NCBI GenBank assembly: GCA_963839175.1 | Contig: CAWIUB010000025.1 | Coordinates: forward strand, 1-64,000 | Reading direction: 5' to 3' | From: CAWIUB01 sp963839175 | GTDB taxonomy: Bacteria > Actinomycetota > Actinomycetes > Mycobacteriales > Jatrophihabitantaceae | Length of the DNA stretch: 64,000 nt | Shown: in pieces, positions 42,823 to 52,693 of the stretch | Position numbering within the stretch: position 1 is the first letter of the stretch | Layout of the letters: each line of letters starts with the position of its first letter | Notes under the pieces: generated by a model | Seen by the model: the letters and a program-made list of their open reading frames with translations, nothing else | Databases searched by the model: none | Told to the model about the DNA's origin: nothing | Program-made: the position numbers and the translations under genes

Positions 42823-43377
42823 GTGGAGTTGATCGACGCAGCGTCGGCGCAGTTCGAACGGGTCGTGCGTCAACTGCCGGCGGACGCATGGGATCGGCCG
42901 ACGCCGTCGGAGATCTCGGTACGCGAGTTGATCGAGCACGTCGTGGTGGGGAACCGCTTCACCGCGCTGCTGCTGGCAGGCGTTGATCGCGACGAGGCTC
43001 GGACCATGCTCACAGGTGATCAGCTCGGAGATGATGCAGTCGCTGCCGTGGTCGAGTCGGCACGACGCCAAGCCCAAGCGTTCGCCGCGGCGCCGCCCGG
43101 GCAGCCCGTCGCCGGCCCAAAAGGCGACATCCCCGCCGCGGCATTCCTGCGGTTGCGTCTCGTTGACCTGGTGGTCCACGCGTGGGACCTCCTGCGTGCC
43201 GCGCGGCTCGACGAGACCCTTGATCCGCGAATTGTTGTCGATCTAATGAAGGTGGTCGAGCCGCACTTGGACGACATGCTCGCCTTCGGGGCGTACGGCG
43301 CAGGTCCGAGCGACACACTGCCTCCCAACGCGTCACCGCAGAGTCGGCTGCTCGACTGGTTCGGACGACGGCCATAG
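42823..43377 (+). CDS. TIGR03086-family (mycothiol-dependent/DinB-like) protein
   Basis: A 184-residue protein with ELIEHVVVGNRF (metal histidine) and LRLVDLVVHAWDLLRAARLD, motifs of the TIGR03086/maleylpyruvate-isomerase-like DinB superfamily common in mycothiol producers. GTG 42823 (VELIDAASAQFERVV) is the most likely start; the frame is open upstream from 42670, but the sequence there is not similar to the family. Confidence 0.75.
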   Translation: MELIDAASAQFERVVRQLPADAWDRPTPSEISVRELIEHVVVGNRFTALLLAGVDRDEARTMLTGDQLGDDAVAAVVESARRQAQAFAAAPPGQPVAGPKGDIPAAAFLRLRLVDLVVHAWDLLRAARLDETLDPRIVVDLMKVVEPHLDDMLAFGAYGAGPSDTLPPNASPQSRLLDWFGRRP

Positions 43378-43522
43378 CCGACGTACCGACCGCCCAGGCG
43401 ACGATCCCCATTCCAGGCGACCGGAACCACCCGGGCCAAAGCCTCGACCTAACATCCCTGTCCCGGCGTCGCCGACCGCGACCTGCGTGGATTGGTGACT
43501 GAGCAGCGACGAAGGAGGTGGC

Positions 43523-43937
43523 ATGAACATCGCGTTCCTCGCCACCGTGGCCGTGATCGCTCCCGACCCGATCGACAGCCGCAACCTGTGTGTCCAGGCG
43601 CTGGGTCTCCCGCTGCAGGGCGAGGGTGACGGGTACTACCACAGCGAGCAGATCACCGGCTGCAAGTCGTTCGGGATCTGGCCGCTCTCCCAGGCCGCTC
43701 AGGCGTGCTTCGGAACCGACCAGTGGCCCGCACAGCGGCCGGTACCGCAGGTCAGCATCGAGTTCGACGTCACCGATGCCACTGCGGCCGCCCCTGCGGC
43801 ACGGGAGCTCGAGCAGGCCGGCTATCAGCTGCTGCATGAAGCTCGCGAGGAGCCATGGGGCCAGACGGTCGCCCCGGCTACAGTCACCCGAGGGCGCGAT
43901 CATCGGCATCTCCTACGCGCCCGCGCTGCACGACTGA
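43523..43937 (+). pseudogene. Glyoxalase/VOC family protein, frameshifted at its end
   Basis: MNIAFLATVAVIAPDPIDSRN opens a VOC protein, with QVSIEFDVTDATAAA in the middle. Near 43875 the frame changes from EPWGQTVAPATVTR to RLQSPEGAIIGISYAPALHD, which ends at 43937 as expected. One missing or extra base separates the two. The reading that continues to 43978 is nonsense. Confidence 0.65.
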
Positions 43938-44441
43938 CTCCAGCGCCGGAATCTGGCAGCCCCATCTCCCAGCAGTAGACGAACCGCGTATGGCGGCCGG
44001 GGCTGCCCTCGCGATTCGCCGGCCGGTACCGGCACGGGGGAACCTCCCCGCCCCCCGGTGGTGAAGGTTGAGCCCGCCGAACACGACGGTGATCGCGGCG
44101 GTCCCGCTGAAGGCACCCATTCGACGCCAACCTTCGCCGTCTCGGACGGGTCCGATTGCGACACGGCCACGAAAGTAGCGACGCCGTGCGCATGCGATCC
44201 CATTACGGGACATCGACGGTCAGCGTTGCGCCGGGCGCACCATTACAACGCCGGCCGTCAGTCCCCACAGTCGTCGTAACCCGCGAAGGATTCGGCGATC
44301 GCCGCGCTCTGCGCGATCACGCATCGTGTCAGCGGTGATCGCCTATCTCACGTCGGTTCTATGAGTCGCCAGCTCGACCGGGGTCCGCGTGTCGTCGCGA
44401 GGTTGCCGATCCGGTGCGGGCGGGCGTGCTACACGTCGGGG
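43938..44441. other. Intergenic region
   Basis: About 500 bp without a supported gene; three minus-strand ORFs (from about 44213) overlap each other and lack family features. Confidence 0.4.
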
Positions 44442-45179
44442 GTGACTTCTCCGATGGTGGATGAGCAGGCGTTGCTGGAGCGGGTCGGTGAGCTGCGTGC
44501 AGCCGGGTTAACACCCAAGCAGATCGCGCGAGCTGTGCGGCTGCGGCCGGCGCAGGTGGCGCCTCTGGTGCGTGCCGCCGCGGCGCGCGCTGCCGGGATG
44601 GGCGGGGAGGCGGCGCTGGCGGGCTGCTGGGTCAGTCGGGGCTGGAGCGGCGGGCTGATCGTCACCGGGCGTGCGGGCTGGCCCACGCTGCCGGCGGGCG
44701 ACCAGACCGCTGGTGGGATGGCCACCGTCGTGGTGGCCCGTCGACACCGAGTGTCCCGGTTCTCGGTGTGCGGCTACCTGGTCGACACTCACTGCCTGGG
44801 GGTGAAGAATGTGCTCGGCCCGCGGATGATGGGCGAGGGTGATCTCCCCGCGTTCCTGCGGATGTTCTTCCAGCCCTTCGAGCACCTCGGCCCGCCCCTC
44901 GAGGCGCCACTGGACATGGCCCGGCACCTGGTCCACGGGGCGATCGACGCGGCCCGGCGGCTTGGCTTCGAACCGGCCGCCGACTTCGCCGCCGCGGCCG
45001 GGCACCTCGGGCCGCCTTGGGACGAGCACAGCGCGATCACCTTCGGCCGTGACGGAGTGCCCTATTACGTGGCGGGCCCCTACGACGACGCGGCCGCGGT
45101 GCTGCACACGCTGAACCGCACGGTGGGAGAAGGCAACTTCCACTACATGGTCGCCGCGGATGCCCTCGCGATCGGTTGA
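44442..45179 (+). CDS. Helix-turn-helix N-terminus conserved actinobacterial protein
   Basis: A 245-residue protein. Residues 10-40 (LLERVGELRAAGLTPKQIAR) look like a short helix-turn-helix that tests arguments of the ParB/sigma-like type; the rest (CGYLVDTHCLGVKNVLGPRM, then FFQPFEHLGPPLEAPLDMAR) is conserved in actinobacteria with no known role. GTG 44442 or ATG 44454 are both plausible starts. Confidence 0.6.
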   Translation: MTSPMVDEQALLERVGELRAAGLTPKQIARAVRLRPAQVAPLVRAAAARAAGMGGEAALAGCWVSRGWSGGLIVTGRAGWPTLPAGDQTAGGMATVVVARRHRVSRFSVCGYLVDTHCLGVKNVLGPRMMGEGDLPAFLRMFFQPFEHLGPPLEAPLDMARHLVHGAIDAARRLGFEPAADFAAAAGHLGPPWDEHSAITFGRDGVPYYVAGPYDDAAAVLHTLNRTVGEGNFHYMVAADALAIG

Positions 45180-45209
45180 GGCGAGCTGCCGGGCCAGCGA
45201 GCGTCTGGC

Positions 45210-45845
45210 TTGGCTCTGACGCGCCTGGAACGGTCTCCGTGGAACACTTGTCAGCGTGTCCATCATCTAGCCTCGGATGAGCCGGTTGGCCTGACGCCGG
45301 ACGAGGCGCTGGAGCGCGCCAAGCCGGCTCCGAAGGACGAAGACCTCATCATCGAAGGCCTCACCGGCGCCGAGTGGAAGGCGTTCACCCCAGGCTCTCG
45401 CCGACCGGTGAGCACCGGCCGTCGCGGTGCCGTCGTAATGGACACGATGGCGGTCTCCGCACTGGTCAATGCCACACGCAACCCGCAGCTGGCGGCGGCC
45501 CACCGGCAGGCGATTGCCGGCGACCGGATCGTGGTCTCCTTCGCGACCGTGACCGAACTGCGGTATGGCGCGCTGCGCGCCGTCTGGGGCGAGCTGCGCC
45601 GTCGCGGGTTGGAGCGCGACCTCGCCCAGTTCGTCATCGCACAACCGGATGATCAACTGATGCGCACCTGCGCCGAACTCAGGTTCTCATCCGAACGGGC
45701 CGGCCATGGCCTGGGCCATAAGATCCACGAGGCCGACCGTTGGATCGCTGCAACCGGGATCCGGCTCGACGTCGATCTGGTGTCTGACGACAGCATCTTG
45801 CGCGGTATCCCGGGCCTGACCGTGCGGGCACTCGCCAGGCCGTAA
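45210..45845 (+). CDS. PIN-domain ribonuclease toxin with antitoxin-like N-terminal region
   Basis: The second part (from ATG 45438) is a VapC-type PIN domain: VMDTMAVSALV (Asp), TELRYGALR (Glu), EADRWIAATG (Asp) and DLVSDDSILR (Asp). The part before it (GLTPDEALERAKPAPKDEDL and TGAEWKAFTPG) looks like the end of an antitoxin and reads in the same frame. Either the pair is fused into one 211-residue protein or the toxin begins at 45438 and the upstream antitoxin has lost its stop. Confidence 0.7.
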   Translation: MALTRLERSPWNTCQRVHHLASDEPVGLTPDEALERAKPAPKDEDLIIEGLTGAEWKAFTPGSRRPVSTGRRGAVVMDTMAVSALVNATRNPQLAAAHRQAIAGDRIVVSFATVTELRYGALRAVWGELRRRGLERDLAQFVIAQPDDQLMRTCAELRFSSERAGHGLGHKIHEADRWIAATGIRLDVDLVSDDSILRGIPGLTVRALARP

Positions 45846-46053
45846 GCGGACCGTCTGTGGGGCGAAGCCGCACAGATATACCGCCGCGCACGCGCTCAGT
45901 ATTCGGCGGTCGGCGCGATGAACGTGATGAATCGAGTGAGCCGGATGCCGTTGATGGTTACTGCGAGATCGGATCGGATCATCGACGCGATGCCGGCATA
46001 TGCTCTTGTGGCGATGGCCAGGAAGTCTGCGACGGATAGCGACCGCGCCGAGG

Positions 46054-46495
46054 CTTGTAAGCCGGGTGTTGTCCGGCTTGGCTCGCGGCGAGGAGCTATC
46101 CGAGTTGGCCGCCGCGATCGAGCACCTGCATCCCCGGCACAACACCTTCCCGGGCGAGGTGTTCCTGCGCCTTGCGGGCGGGGCGCTCGAGCAGGCCGAA
46201 GCCGGACGCGACAACCCGGTCGCCTACGAGGGGTTGCTGGACCGGTACCTGGTCGAGCATCGATTCATGGGACGCGAGAACCGCAAGATCTAGTTCGCGA
46301 TCCTGGCCGGCGCCGCGGCCCGCGGAGGCATCGAGCCGGACCTGCTCGACGAGGTCATCTGGTGGCAGACCGACGACTTCTGGTTCTACGCCCTGGCGGC
46401 CGCGGTGGCCGTGATCCGGGCCTGCGCCGAGCCGACCGGCCAAACCCATGTCAGCCTTCACCGACCGGCTCGCGGCCCGCACGTCGAGCAGCTAA
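46054..46495 (+). pseudogene. Conserved actinobacterial protein, nonsense and frameshift mutated
   Basis: RGEELSELAAAIEHLHPRHN, EVFLRLAGGALEQAEAGRDN and RYLVEHRFMGRENRKI run to TAG at 46291-46293, after which the same frame continues FAILAGAAARGGIEPDLLD and WQTDDFWFYALAAAVAVIRA. The TAG stands where CAG would be expected. Near 46450 a shift gives SAFTDRLAART and a stop at 46493. No family name is certain. Confidence 0.6.
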
Positions 46496-46587
46496 TCAGC
46501 GCAGCCGCCCTCGTGTCACCGGCTCCGCAGCCGGATGCCCAGGCAAGACGGCCTGCCTCTGGTCGGCGCGCAGCTCGGCGGCCCACC

Positions 46588-47451
46588 CTACCCGGTGAGG
46601 TCCTTGTTCTCGGGGACAAACTGGCTTGCTGTGAAGCTCGCGCCCTGCGCGTCGTTGATCACTGCGACTTTGGCCCACGGGGCGTCGATGGGGCCGCTGA
46701 CCACGTGGCCGCCGAGCTCGCGCGCCTTGGCCGCGACCGCGGCGGCGTCGTCGACGGCGAAGGTCACGCCCCAGTGCGCCGTGGTGCCGGAGTCGCCGTC
46801 GGCGATCGGATTCAGCGCGGCGACGACGTCGATGAATCCCCCGGGTGCACCCATCTGCGCCATCTGCTCGCGCAGGCCGGGGGTCTTCTGTTCGAGGTGA
46901 TCGCCGTAGCCGGGCAGCGTCCACATGACACCGGCGGGGATGGCCAGCGTCTTCCACCCGAACACGGCGCCGTAGAACGCCTCAGCAGCGGCGCGGTGTC
47001 GGGTGGTGAGGGTGTTGAAGTTCAGGGAGCCGTGTTCGTTGACGAACCTCGCCCCTTTGTGGCTGCGCGGTTGCCAGATGCAGAACGCGGCGCCTTCCGG
47101 ATCGGTCAGCACGGCCATCCGCCCTGCGTCCATCACGTCGAAGGGCGCCGTTGCTACTCCGCCACCGGCAGCGCGGGCTTTCGCCGCCGTCTCATCTGCG
47201 TTGTCGACCCAGATGTAGGTGTTCCACATCGCCGCCGGTGGCGCGCCGTCGGGCACCGACCCGATCGCAGCCACATCGCCGCCCCGGATGCGGGCCATGA
47301 AGTACTTGCCCGGCGACCCGGGCGGCATGGCGTCCTCGAACTCCCAGCCGAATAGGCCGCCGTAGAAGGAGCACGCCGCGTCAGGGTCGGGTTGGCTGGT
47401 ATCGATCCAGCAGGGAACTCCGGGGATGTACCCGTCTCGCTCGGCCATCAT
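46588..47451 (-). CDS. Two-domain VOC/glyoxalase family protein
   Basis: A 287-residue protein with two vicinal-oxygen-chelate repeats: GVPCWIDTSQPDPDAACSFY with the H/E ligand patterns (residues 10-125) and SLNFNTLTTRHRAAAEAFY (145-270). The arrangement matches PhnB-type or CFP32-like glyoxalases. Substrate unknown. Start ATG 47451 (or 47448). Confidence 0.85.
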   Translation of the reverse strand: MMAERDGYIPGVPCWIDTSQPDPDAACSFYGGLFGWEFEDAMPPGSPGKYFMARIRGGDVAAIGSVPDGAPPAAMWNTYIWVDNADETAAKARAAGGGVATAPFDVMDAGRMAVLTDPEGAAFCIWQPRSHKGARFVNEHGSLNFNTLTTRHRAAAEAFYGAVFGWKTLAIPAGVMWTLPGYGDHLEQKTPGLREQMAQMGAPGGFIDVVAALNPIADGDSGTTAHWGVTFAVDDAAAVAAKARELGGHVVSGPIDAPWAKVAVINDAQGASFTASQFVPENKDLTG

Positions 47452-47913
47452 CGTCTCCCATCCGTCCGGTCTTTGTGAGCGAAGCGTACGAAGCACCACC
47501 GACAACGCGGCGACAGAACGCAAGGGGGCACCACGCTCACGCCGCCCGCCGCGGGTACCCGGCTGCTACAGGAGAACGTCGCCAGCCTGCCGGCCAGCGC
47601 GCCTTCGGCGGTGAGCTCCTGCTCCACGCCGCATCGTCGGCGATCTACACCCGAACCCGCGCTCGCAGAAGCTCGGGCTCAGGCTCGGTCCCGAAGCCGT
47701 GAAACACGGCTGACCAACGTGTTCGAGCAGACCGGCCGCGCCGATTCGGCGCTAGGCGCGGCACCGGAGATCAGAATCGGGCTGAGGCCGAGTTCGTCAG
47801 CTGGGCTCACGATGCGGCCAGCCGCACGTTCATACCTCTGACGCGACGATGACTTCCGCCGTGCTGGTGCGTCTGCCCTGCATGCAACGAGACCGACTCA
47901 AGAGGTGAACGCC
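47452..47913. other. Intergenic region
   Basis: About 460 bp with overlapping short ORFs in all frames and no recognised domain or repeat. Confidence 0.4.
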
Positions 47914-48348
47914 ATGGGAATTGGTCCGCTAGCTGAGCTCGCCGGCGAGTGGGAACTGGCCGTCGATCTGCCCGGTGCCGAGGATGTCTGCGGACACGTC
48001 ACCTTCGAGATACTGGGCGAGATGATCGTGCAACGCACTACGGTGCCGGTCCCGGAAGCGCCCGACAGCTGCTGCGTGGTCATCGGCGCCGCTGACGGCA
48101 GCTTCACCCAGCACTACTTCGACTCCCGCGGCGTCGCGCGACTCTACGCGATGACTTTCGATGGCTGCACTTGGACGCTGGAGCGCAGCACGCCCGACTT
48201 CTCACCGCTGGACTTCCACCAGCGGTTCATCGGCTCAGTCACCGACGACGGCACGAGCATCGACGGGGAATGGCAGAGCTCAACCGACGGCCAGCATTGG
48301 ACGCGGGACTTCGGCCTGACCTACACCCGCGCCAGGACCGCTCGGTAA
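47914..48348 (+). CDS. DUF1579-type protein
   Basis: A 144-residue protein resembling DUF1579 (LAELAGEWELAVDLPGAEDV, HYFDSRGVARLYAMTFDG, WTRDFGLTYTRA), a lipocalin-like fold of unknown role. Start ATG 47914 with AAGAGG upstream. Confidence 0.7.
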   Translation: MGIGPLAELAGEWELAVDLPGAEDVCGHVTFEILGEMIVQRTTVPVPEAPDSCCVVIGAADGSFTQHYFDSRGVARLYAMTFDGCTWTLERSTPDFSPLDFHQRFIGSVTDDGTSIDGEWQSSTDGQHWTRDFGLTYTRARTAR

Positions 48349-48575
48349 CGACGCCTTCCAAGAGGGACACGAACGGTCCTGCAGTGTCCCAGAGTCGGCG
48401 CACTGCGCGATCAGCGTGCACGGGCCGCGTGAGACGCGCTTCGACGACGATCGCGCAGAGTGGTCGGGCCCGACCCGGCATTCGTGCACGTCACTGCGCG
48501 ATGGCGACGCAACAGCCGAACGGTCGGTGCGACGATTGCCTGGTGAGCGACGCCTCGCGCGGGAGGAAGCGACGG

Positions 48576-48749
48576 ATGGGTAACCCAGCAATCGGCGTGC
48601 CGTACGCAATAGCCATGGTCGCCGTCGTGGTAGGCGTAGACCTCCTGTTCTTCCGCGACCAGTCTTGGTTGTGGGAGCGGCTTGCAGCCAACGTCGGCAT
48701 CGTCCTCTTGTTCGGCGCGGTCTACTTCAGGTTCTTCCGTAGTTCATGA
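48576..48749 (+). CDS. Small two-helix membrane protein
   Basis: 57 residues with two hydrophobic helices (VPYAIAMVAVVVGVDLLFF and LAANVGIVLLFGAVYF). GGGAGGAAG stands eight bases before ATG 48576. Similar small proteins are common next to stress genes; function unknown. Confidence 0.6.
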   Translation: MGNPAIGVPYAIAMVAVVVGVDLLFFRDQSWLWERLAANVGIVLLFGAVYFRFFRSS

Positions 48750-48931
48750 GCGTGGTCGCGCGCTGCTGCCGAACGCGCCGACGTGGATAGCGTGCCGCTC
48801 CCGGGGCGCGCAGAACTCATTCCGGTGCGCGGACCGCGGCGCCGGTCACGTTCTCCGAAATCGGCGTTGTCGAACGCCTCGTGTGTGAAGTGTGGCACTG
48901 AGGCGCTCGCATGCCGTAGCGCCGGCTCCCG

Positions 48932-49321
48932 CTACAGCACGGAAATGGCGCAACGTGGACCTGGCGCAGCGGCAAGCCGCGCATCGGCGGTGATCAGCGG
49001 ACAGCCGAGCTGTTCGGCGAGCGCGACGTAGGTGGCGTCGTAGGCGCTGACGTTCGCGCGCAGTTCGTAGGCGCGGGGCATGAACGGCAGGACCGGATAC
49101 CGGTCCGCCGGCAGTGCCGTCAGATCCGTGACCGCCGCCGCGAACCGCCGCGCACTCAGCGTCTTGGCCCGCCAGCGACGTCGCAGTACGGAGACCACCT
49201 CGACATCGACCAGGTCCGGAACGCTCAGGTCCTGCCCGACGAGGGCACCGCGCGCCCGCGCACCGTCATCGGCGTCGTCGCCGACCGCGTTCGCCAACAC
49301 CGAGGCATCGACAACGATCAA
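48932..49321 (-). CDS. vapC: VapC-type PIN-domain toxin
   Basis: 129 residues with MIVVDASVLANAV (Asp), VEVVSVLRR (Glu), YDATYVALAEQL (Asp) and the closing CPLITADARLAAAPG (Asp). A VapC/FitB ribonuclease. Start ATG 49321 overlaps the antitoxin stop. Confidence 0.92.
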   Translation of the reverse strand: MIVVDASVLANAVGDDADDGARARGALVGQDLSVPDLVDVEVVSVLRRRWRAKTLSARRFAAAVTDLTALPADRYPVLPFMPRAYELRANVSAYDATYVALAEQLGCPLITADARLAAAPGPRCAISVL

Positions 49322-49548
49322 CGGCGGTCTCGCTCGGCAGCCAGGTCCGCCACGGCTTGCTCGAGACCGACCACACCGCCGCGTCGCGCCGCGATCCGGG
49401 CCAGCACCTCGTCCATGCTCGGCCGCTCGGCAAGTCGCCGCATCTCGCTGGCCAAGTACTGCTGCAATGACTGACCCCGCTTGGCCGCGCGTGCCTGCAG
49501 ACGCGCATGTACCTCCTCGGGCACGTCCCGGACCAACACGTTCGGCAT
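49318..49548 (-). CDS. vapB: FitA/VapB-type ribbon-helix-helix antitoxin
   Basis: 76 residues: MPNVLVRDVPEEVHARLQAR (ribbon-helix-helix) and LQQYLASEMRRLAERP, with a toxin-binding C-terminal tail GGVVGLEQAVADLAAERDRR. ATG 49548 comes directly after a palindromic operator; the transcript may be leaderless. Confidence 0.88.
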   Translation of the reverse strand: MPNVLVRDVPEEVHARLQARAAKRGQSLQQYLASEMRRLAERPSMDEVLARIAARRGGVVGLEQAVADLAAERDRR

Positions 49549-49565
49549 GCTTACATTATGCAAGC
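49549..49565. promoter_or_regulatory. VapB operator overlapping the promoter
   Basis: A near-perfect 17-bp palindrome GCTTRCAT-A-ATGYAAGC touches the vapB start codon. Minus-strand CATAAT inside it fits a -10 box six to seven bases before ATG, typical of leaderless genes with autorepression. Confidence 0.6.
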
Positions 49566-50060
49566 ATCGAGCAGGCCGGCAAGTCGGCAACCCGCGCATA
49601 CCGACGAAAGCAACGAACACAGCCCAATACTGAGCGAGCACCGGTGTTCCATAACAACGGCGTCGCCAGCCGCCGAGTCCGCTGCAGCGTGTCCCCGATT
49701 CGGCGTACCCGAACGCCAGGATGATCAGGAAGCCGTGAAGTGCGCTGCTTCTGCGTTCACGGTCAGTGCCTGGACCCCACCCTCACAGGTCGGCGAGGCA
49801 GGCCGTCCACGTCACGTCCTGGAGTCAGCAATAGCGTCTATATTTCCGGCCGTTGCGCACGGTATTGCATGTTAGGTAGGTGATCTTCACTGACAATTCG
49901 ATCGGTCATGGTGGCCTGTCGGCGTGGAGTGGAGGTTGCTCAGGATGTCTGTTATCGAGCCCGGTTTGAGCAAGTCGAAGAACGCGTCCGGTGAGTTGAG
50001 GGTGCCGGCGCCGGTGGCGACGACGTTCCCAACGACGCGCTCGTCGGCCTGGCCCGCACC
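49566..50060. other. Accessory region without clear gene
   Basis: A short plus-strand reading from ATG 49945 (SVIEPGLSKSKNASGELRV) is cut at 50070; it may once have joined the 50061 gene in another frame. Nothing else is recognised. Confidence 0.35.
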
Positions 50061-50489
50061 ATGGTGATCTCATTCGCCGATGAGACCCCCGGCGCTGACG
50101 TCGTCGAGGCACCACGGTCGTCCCCGCTCCCACTGCCGATCTTCGGTCGCTGCGTCGCTGGCCTCGGCGAGGCGATCCAGATACGACTGCGCGAGCGGGA
50201 CGAGATCGAGCACCTGCGGACGACTGTCGCGCAACTCGCCCACGCACTATCGGCGCTCTGGCAGGTCGCCGCCAACCTCGCGTCCGAAACGAGCCCGCCG
50301 GGCGGCCGGACAGACGTCGTGATGATGCCGCCCGGTCTGCTCAACCGCGCCGCCCGATACGTCGAGGCGACCGCCAGCCTCGTCAACGAAGGCGTGCTGC
50401 CCGAGGACTTCAGCGCCTCAAACGCCGATCAACTCGCGGCCACCTTCCTGCAGGACGCCGCCAGCCTGCGCTACTACGCGGACGAATGA
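50061..50489 (+). CDS. Hypothetical protein, probably coiled-coil
   Basis: 142 residues with a helical stretch IQIRLRERDEIEHLRTTVAQ and the end LAATFLQDAASLRYYADE. No family known to me. The upstream reading VPNDALVGLARTM suggests the true start could be earlier in a broken frame. Confidence 0.5.
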   Translation: MVISFADETPGADVVEAPRSSPLPLPIFGRCVAGLGEAIQIRLRERDEIEHLRTTVAQLAHALSALWQVAANLASETSPPGGRTDVVMMPPGLLNRAARYVEATASLVNEGVLPEDFSASNADQLAATFLQDAASLRYYADE

Positions 50490-51073
50490 CCGCGCAGGGA
50501 GCGTGATCCAAAGTGGGCCAAGCCCAGCGCCGTCACGACCACGATCGCCATCAAGACAACTCGTCGCACCCGCCGGTCCCCGGTAGCACAGATCGTCGAC
50601 GGTCGATCATCCGCCCGGTCCGGCGCGCAAGGCTCCATCGGCCCGCCGCCGCCCTGGGACCCTGAACCGTGAGCGGCGGATGCGATGCCCCGAGCCGCCG
50701 GGCCCAGTGGCTGCATAATCATGCAGCCCATGTCTCGACGCGATCCGCTCGTCGTGCACCAGCATCCGGCGGATTCTGAGCACAACCGTCGATCTGGCGC
50801 ACTCGATGCGCGGTCAACGAAGGCGCGTTATGCGGCCAGATCGGTCGTTCGCGCACTGGCGACCGGAACATCCCGGCGTGACGGAGCCTGCGTGTGGAGC
50901 CATCATGGTCGATAGTCCTCGAACTCCCAGTAACCCGGCCGAGCGATCAAACGGTGCCGACCAACCTGCGGGCCCTGTTCCGTCACCATTCGAAATCGGC
51001 TCCCCAGTGACCTGGCTAGGCACGCCGGCTGCGGCGACTAACACGATGGTGGCATCGGAAGGGCGGACGGCTA
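50490..51073. other. Intergenic/accessory region
   Basis: No supported gene. Several short plus and minus ORFs overlap; one minus-strand reading has a single membrane-like helix (VVLMAIVVVTALGLAHFG) but no RBS. Confidence 0.35.
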
Positions 51074-51544
51074 ATGGCAGGTGACGACGGGGATGTCCCA
51101 CTGCTGCGTCAGGCTGTCGACCTGGCCGTTCGTAATGCCACGAGCGGCCAGTTGCCGTTCGGTGCCGTTGTCGCCCGTGGCGGCGAGGTCGTGGCGACCG
51201 GGGTGAACACGGCGCTGCGCGACCACGATCCCGCCGCGCACGCCGAGGTAGCCGCAATCCGGGCCGCGTGCCGAACGTTGGGCACGCTGACGCTCGCGGG
51301 CACCACGCTGTACAGCAGCTGCGAACCGTGCCCGATCTGCCACACAGTCGGGATCGCCGCAGACGTCGAGCCGATCGTGTACGCGGCACCGAAGGAGTGG
51401 GTGCCCGACCTCGGCCCCCCGTTCGCGCCGGTGCTGGTCAGCATCCAGGCCGCTGCCCGGGAGCTGGATCCCGGACGAATCGAGTCCCTCGAGATGCAGG
51501 AGGCACGCGGACCGTTCGCCACCTACCTCGAACAGCTGCGATGA
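51074..51544 (+). CDS. Cytidine/deoxycytidylate-type nucleoside deaminase
   Basis: 156 residues with zinc motifs HAEVAAIRAA and SCEPCPICHTVG. It belongs to the guanine/tRNA-adenosine deaminase-like group; substrate unknown. Overlaps the luciferase-like gene by ATGA, so the two may share a pathway (for example pterin or purine-related). Confidence 0.88.
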   Translation: MAGDDGDVPLLRQAVDLAVRNATSGQLPFGAVVARGGEVVATGVNTALRDHDPAAHAEVAAIRAACRTLGTLTLAGTTLYSSCEPCPICHTVGIAADVEPIVYAAPKEWVPDLGPPFAPVLVSIQAAARELDPGRIESLEMQEARGPFATYLEQLR

Positions 51545-52441
51545 AGCTCGGCCTGAACCTCCTCAACTACGGGCCGGACACCACACCGGAGACGTTGCTC
51601 GGCTGGGCGCGGTTCGCCGAGGACACCGGATTCGCGATCGCCATGATCTCCGACCACATCGCCGTCACTCCAGAAGTGCAGGTGCTCTATCCCGTTCCGT
51701 TCTACGACCCGTTCGCCACGATCGGCTGGCTCGCCGCGCACACCGAGCGACTCGTGCTCGGCACTTCGGTCGCCGTGCTCCCCTACCGGCACCCGCTGCA
51801 GACCGCACGGATCGGCACCAACCTCGACCAGTTCAGCGGCGGAAGATTCGTGCTTGGCGTCGGCTCCGGGTGGTCTGCGCAGGAGTACGCGGCACTGGGC
51901 GTGCCTTCGACCGCCGCGGCCCCATCACCACCGAGTACCTGGCCGCGATCGCCCAGGCGTGGACCACCGACATCACCTCCTCCGACGGACCGGATGCGCC
52001 ATACCGGGACGTCCACACCGGCCCGCGGTCGGTCCAAAAGCCGCACCCGCCAATCTGGGTCGGCGGCGCGAGCCGAGCGGCAATCCACCGTGCGGTTTGC
52101 TACGGCGACGCGTGGCACCCGATCAACCCGCATCCGAACTGGCTACAGAACAAGGCCTGCCGGCGCTGCGAGCTGCGGCCGCGCAGGCCGGCGTCGCCGT
52201 ACTCGCGTTGTGCCCGCGAATCAGGGCCCACCCGACCGCGGGGGTGCTGGTCGACAACGACCGGGTACTCGGCGAGGGAACGCTGGATCAAATCCGGGCC
52301 GACCTGACCGGCCTGTCCGAGCTGGGCGCCGACTACGTCGTCCTGGACACCTACATCAGCCCCGACCTCCGCCAAACCGCGGAAGAGGACTGGCGCATCC
52401 TCGAATCGGTCGCCGCACTGCTCCCGGGGACGCCGGCATAA
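51541..52441 (+). pseudogene. F420-type luciferase-like oxidoreductase, two frameshifts
   Basis: MKLGLNLLNYGPDTTPETLL with SDHIAVTPE, LVLGTSVAVLPYRHPLQTAR and GGRFVLGVGSGWSAQEY opens an LLM enzyme (TIGR03619-like). Near 51905 it shifts, giving FDRRGPITTEYLAAIAQAW and HPPIWVGGASRAAIHRAV; near 52150 it shifts again to ATEQGLPALRAAAAQAG and the end DLRQTAEEDWRILESVAALL, stopping at 52441. Each change is a small indel in good sequence. Confidence 0.75.
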
Positions 52442-52693
52442 CGATTCGGCGATCAACGAGGTCGTCGCGTGAGCCGTGGCAGGGAGTTGCTGACCGCGCG
52501 TAACCAGCTGAAGATTGCGTCCGACCCGTCAACCGTGCGCCGGCGTCGTTGGTGAAGGTCAGTCGGCTGAACGAGGCAGGTCGTGCCAAAGCGAGACGAG
52601 GTGACGTCTGCCGAGACATGCGCTTCGGCGTTGCCGCGGATGCATGTGCACTGGGTGGTGGGGGCGTCCTGGGCGGGACGCTCTGTTTTTGGC
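52442..52693. other. Intergenic region
   Basis: Between the LLM remnant and the SnoaL gene; two minor plus-strand ORFs with no family features. Confidence 0.4.

Noticed and set aside
42445..43179. Minus-strand ORF opposite the TIGR03086 gene
   Set aside because: Shadow frame of a supported gene.
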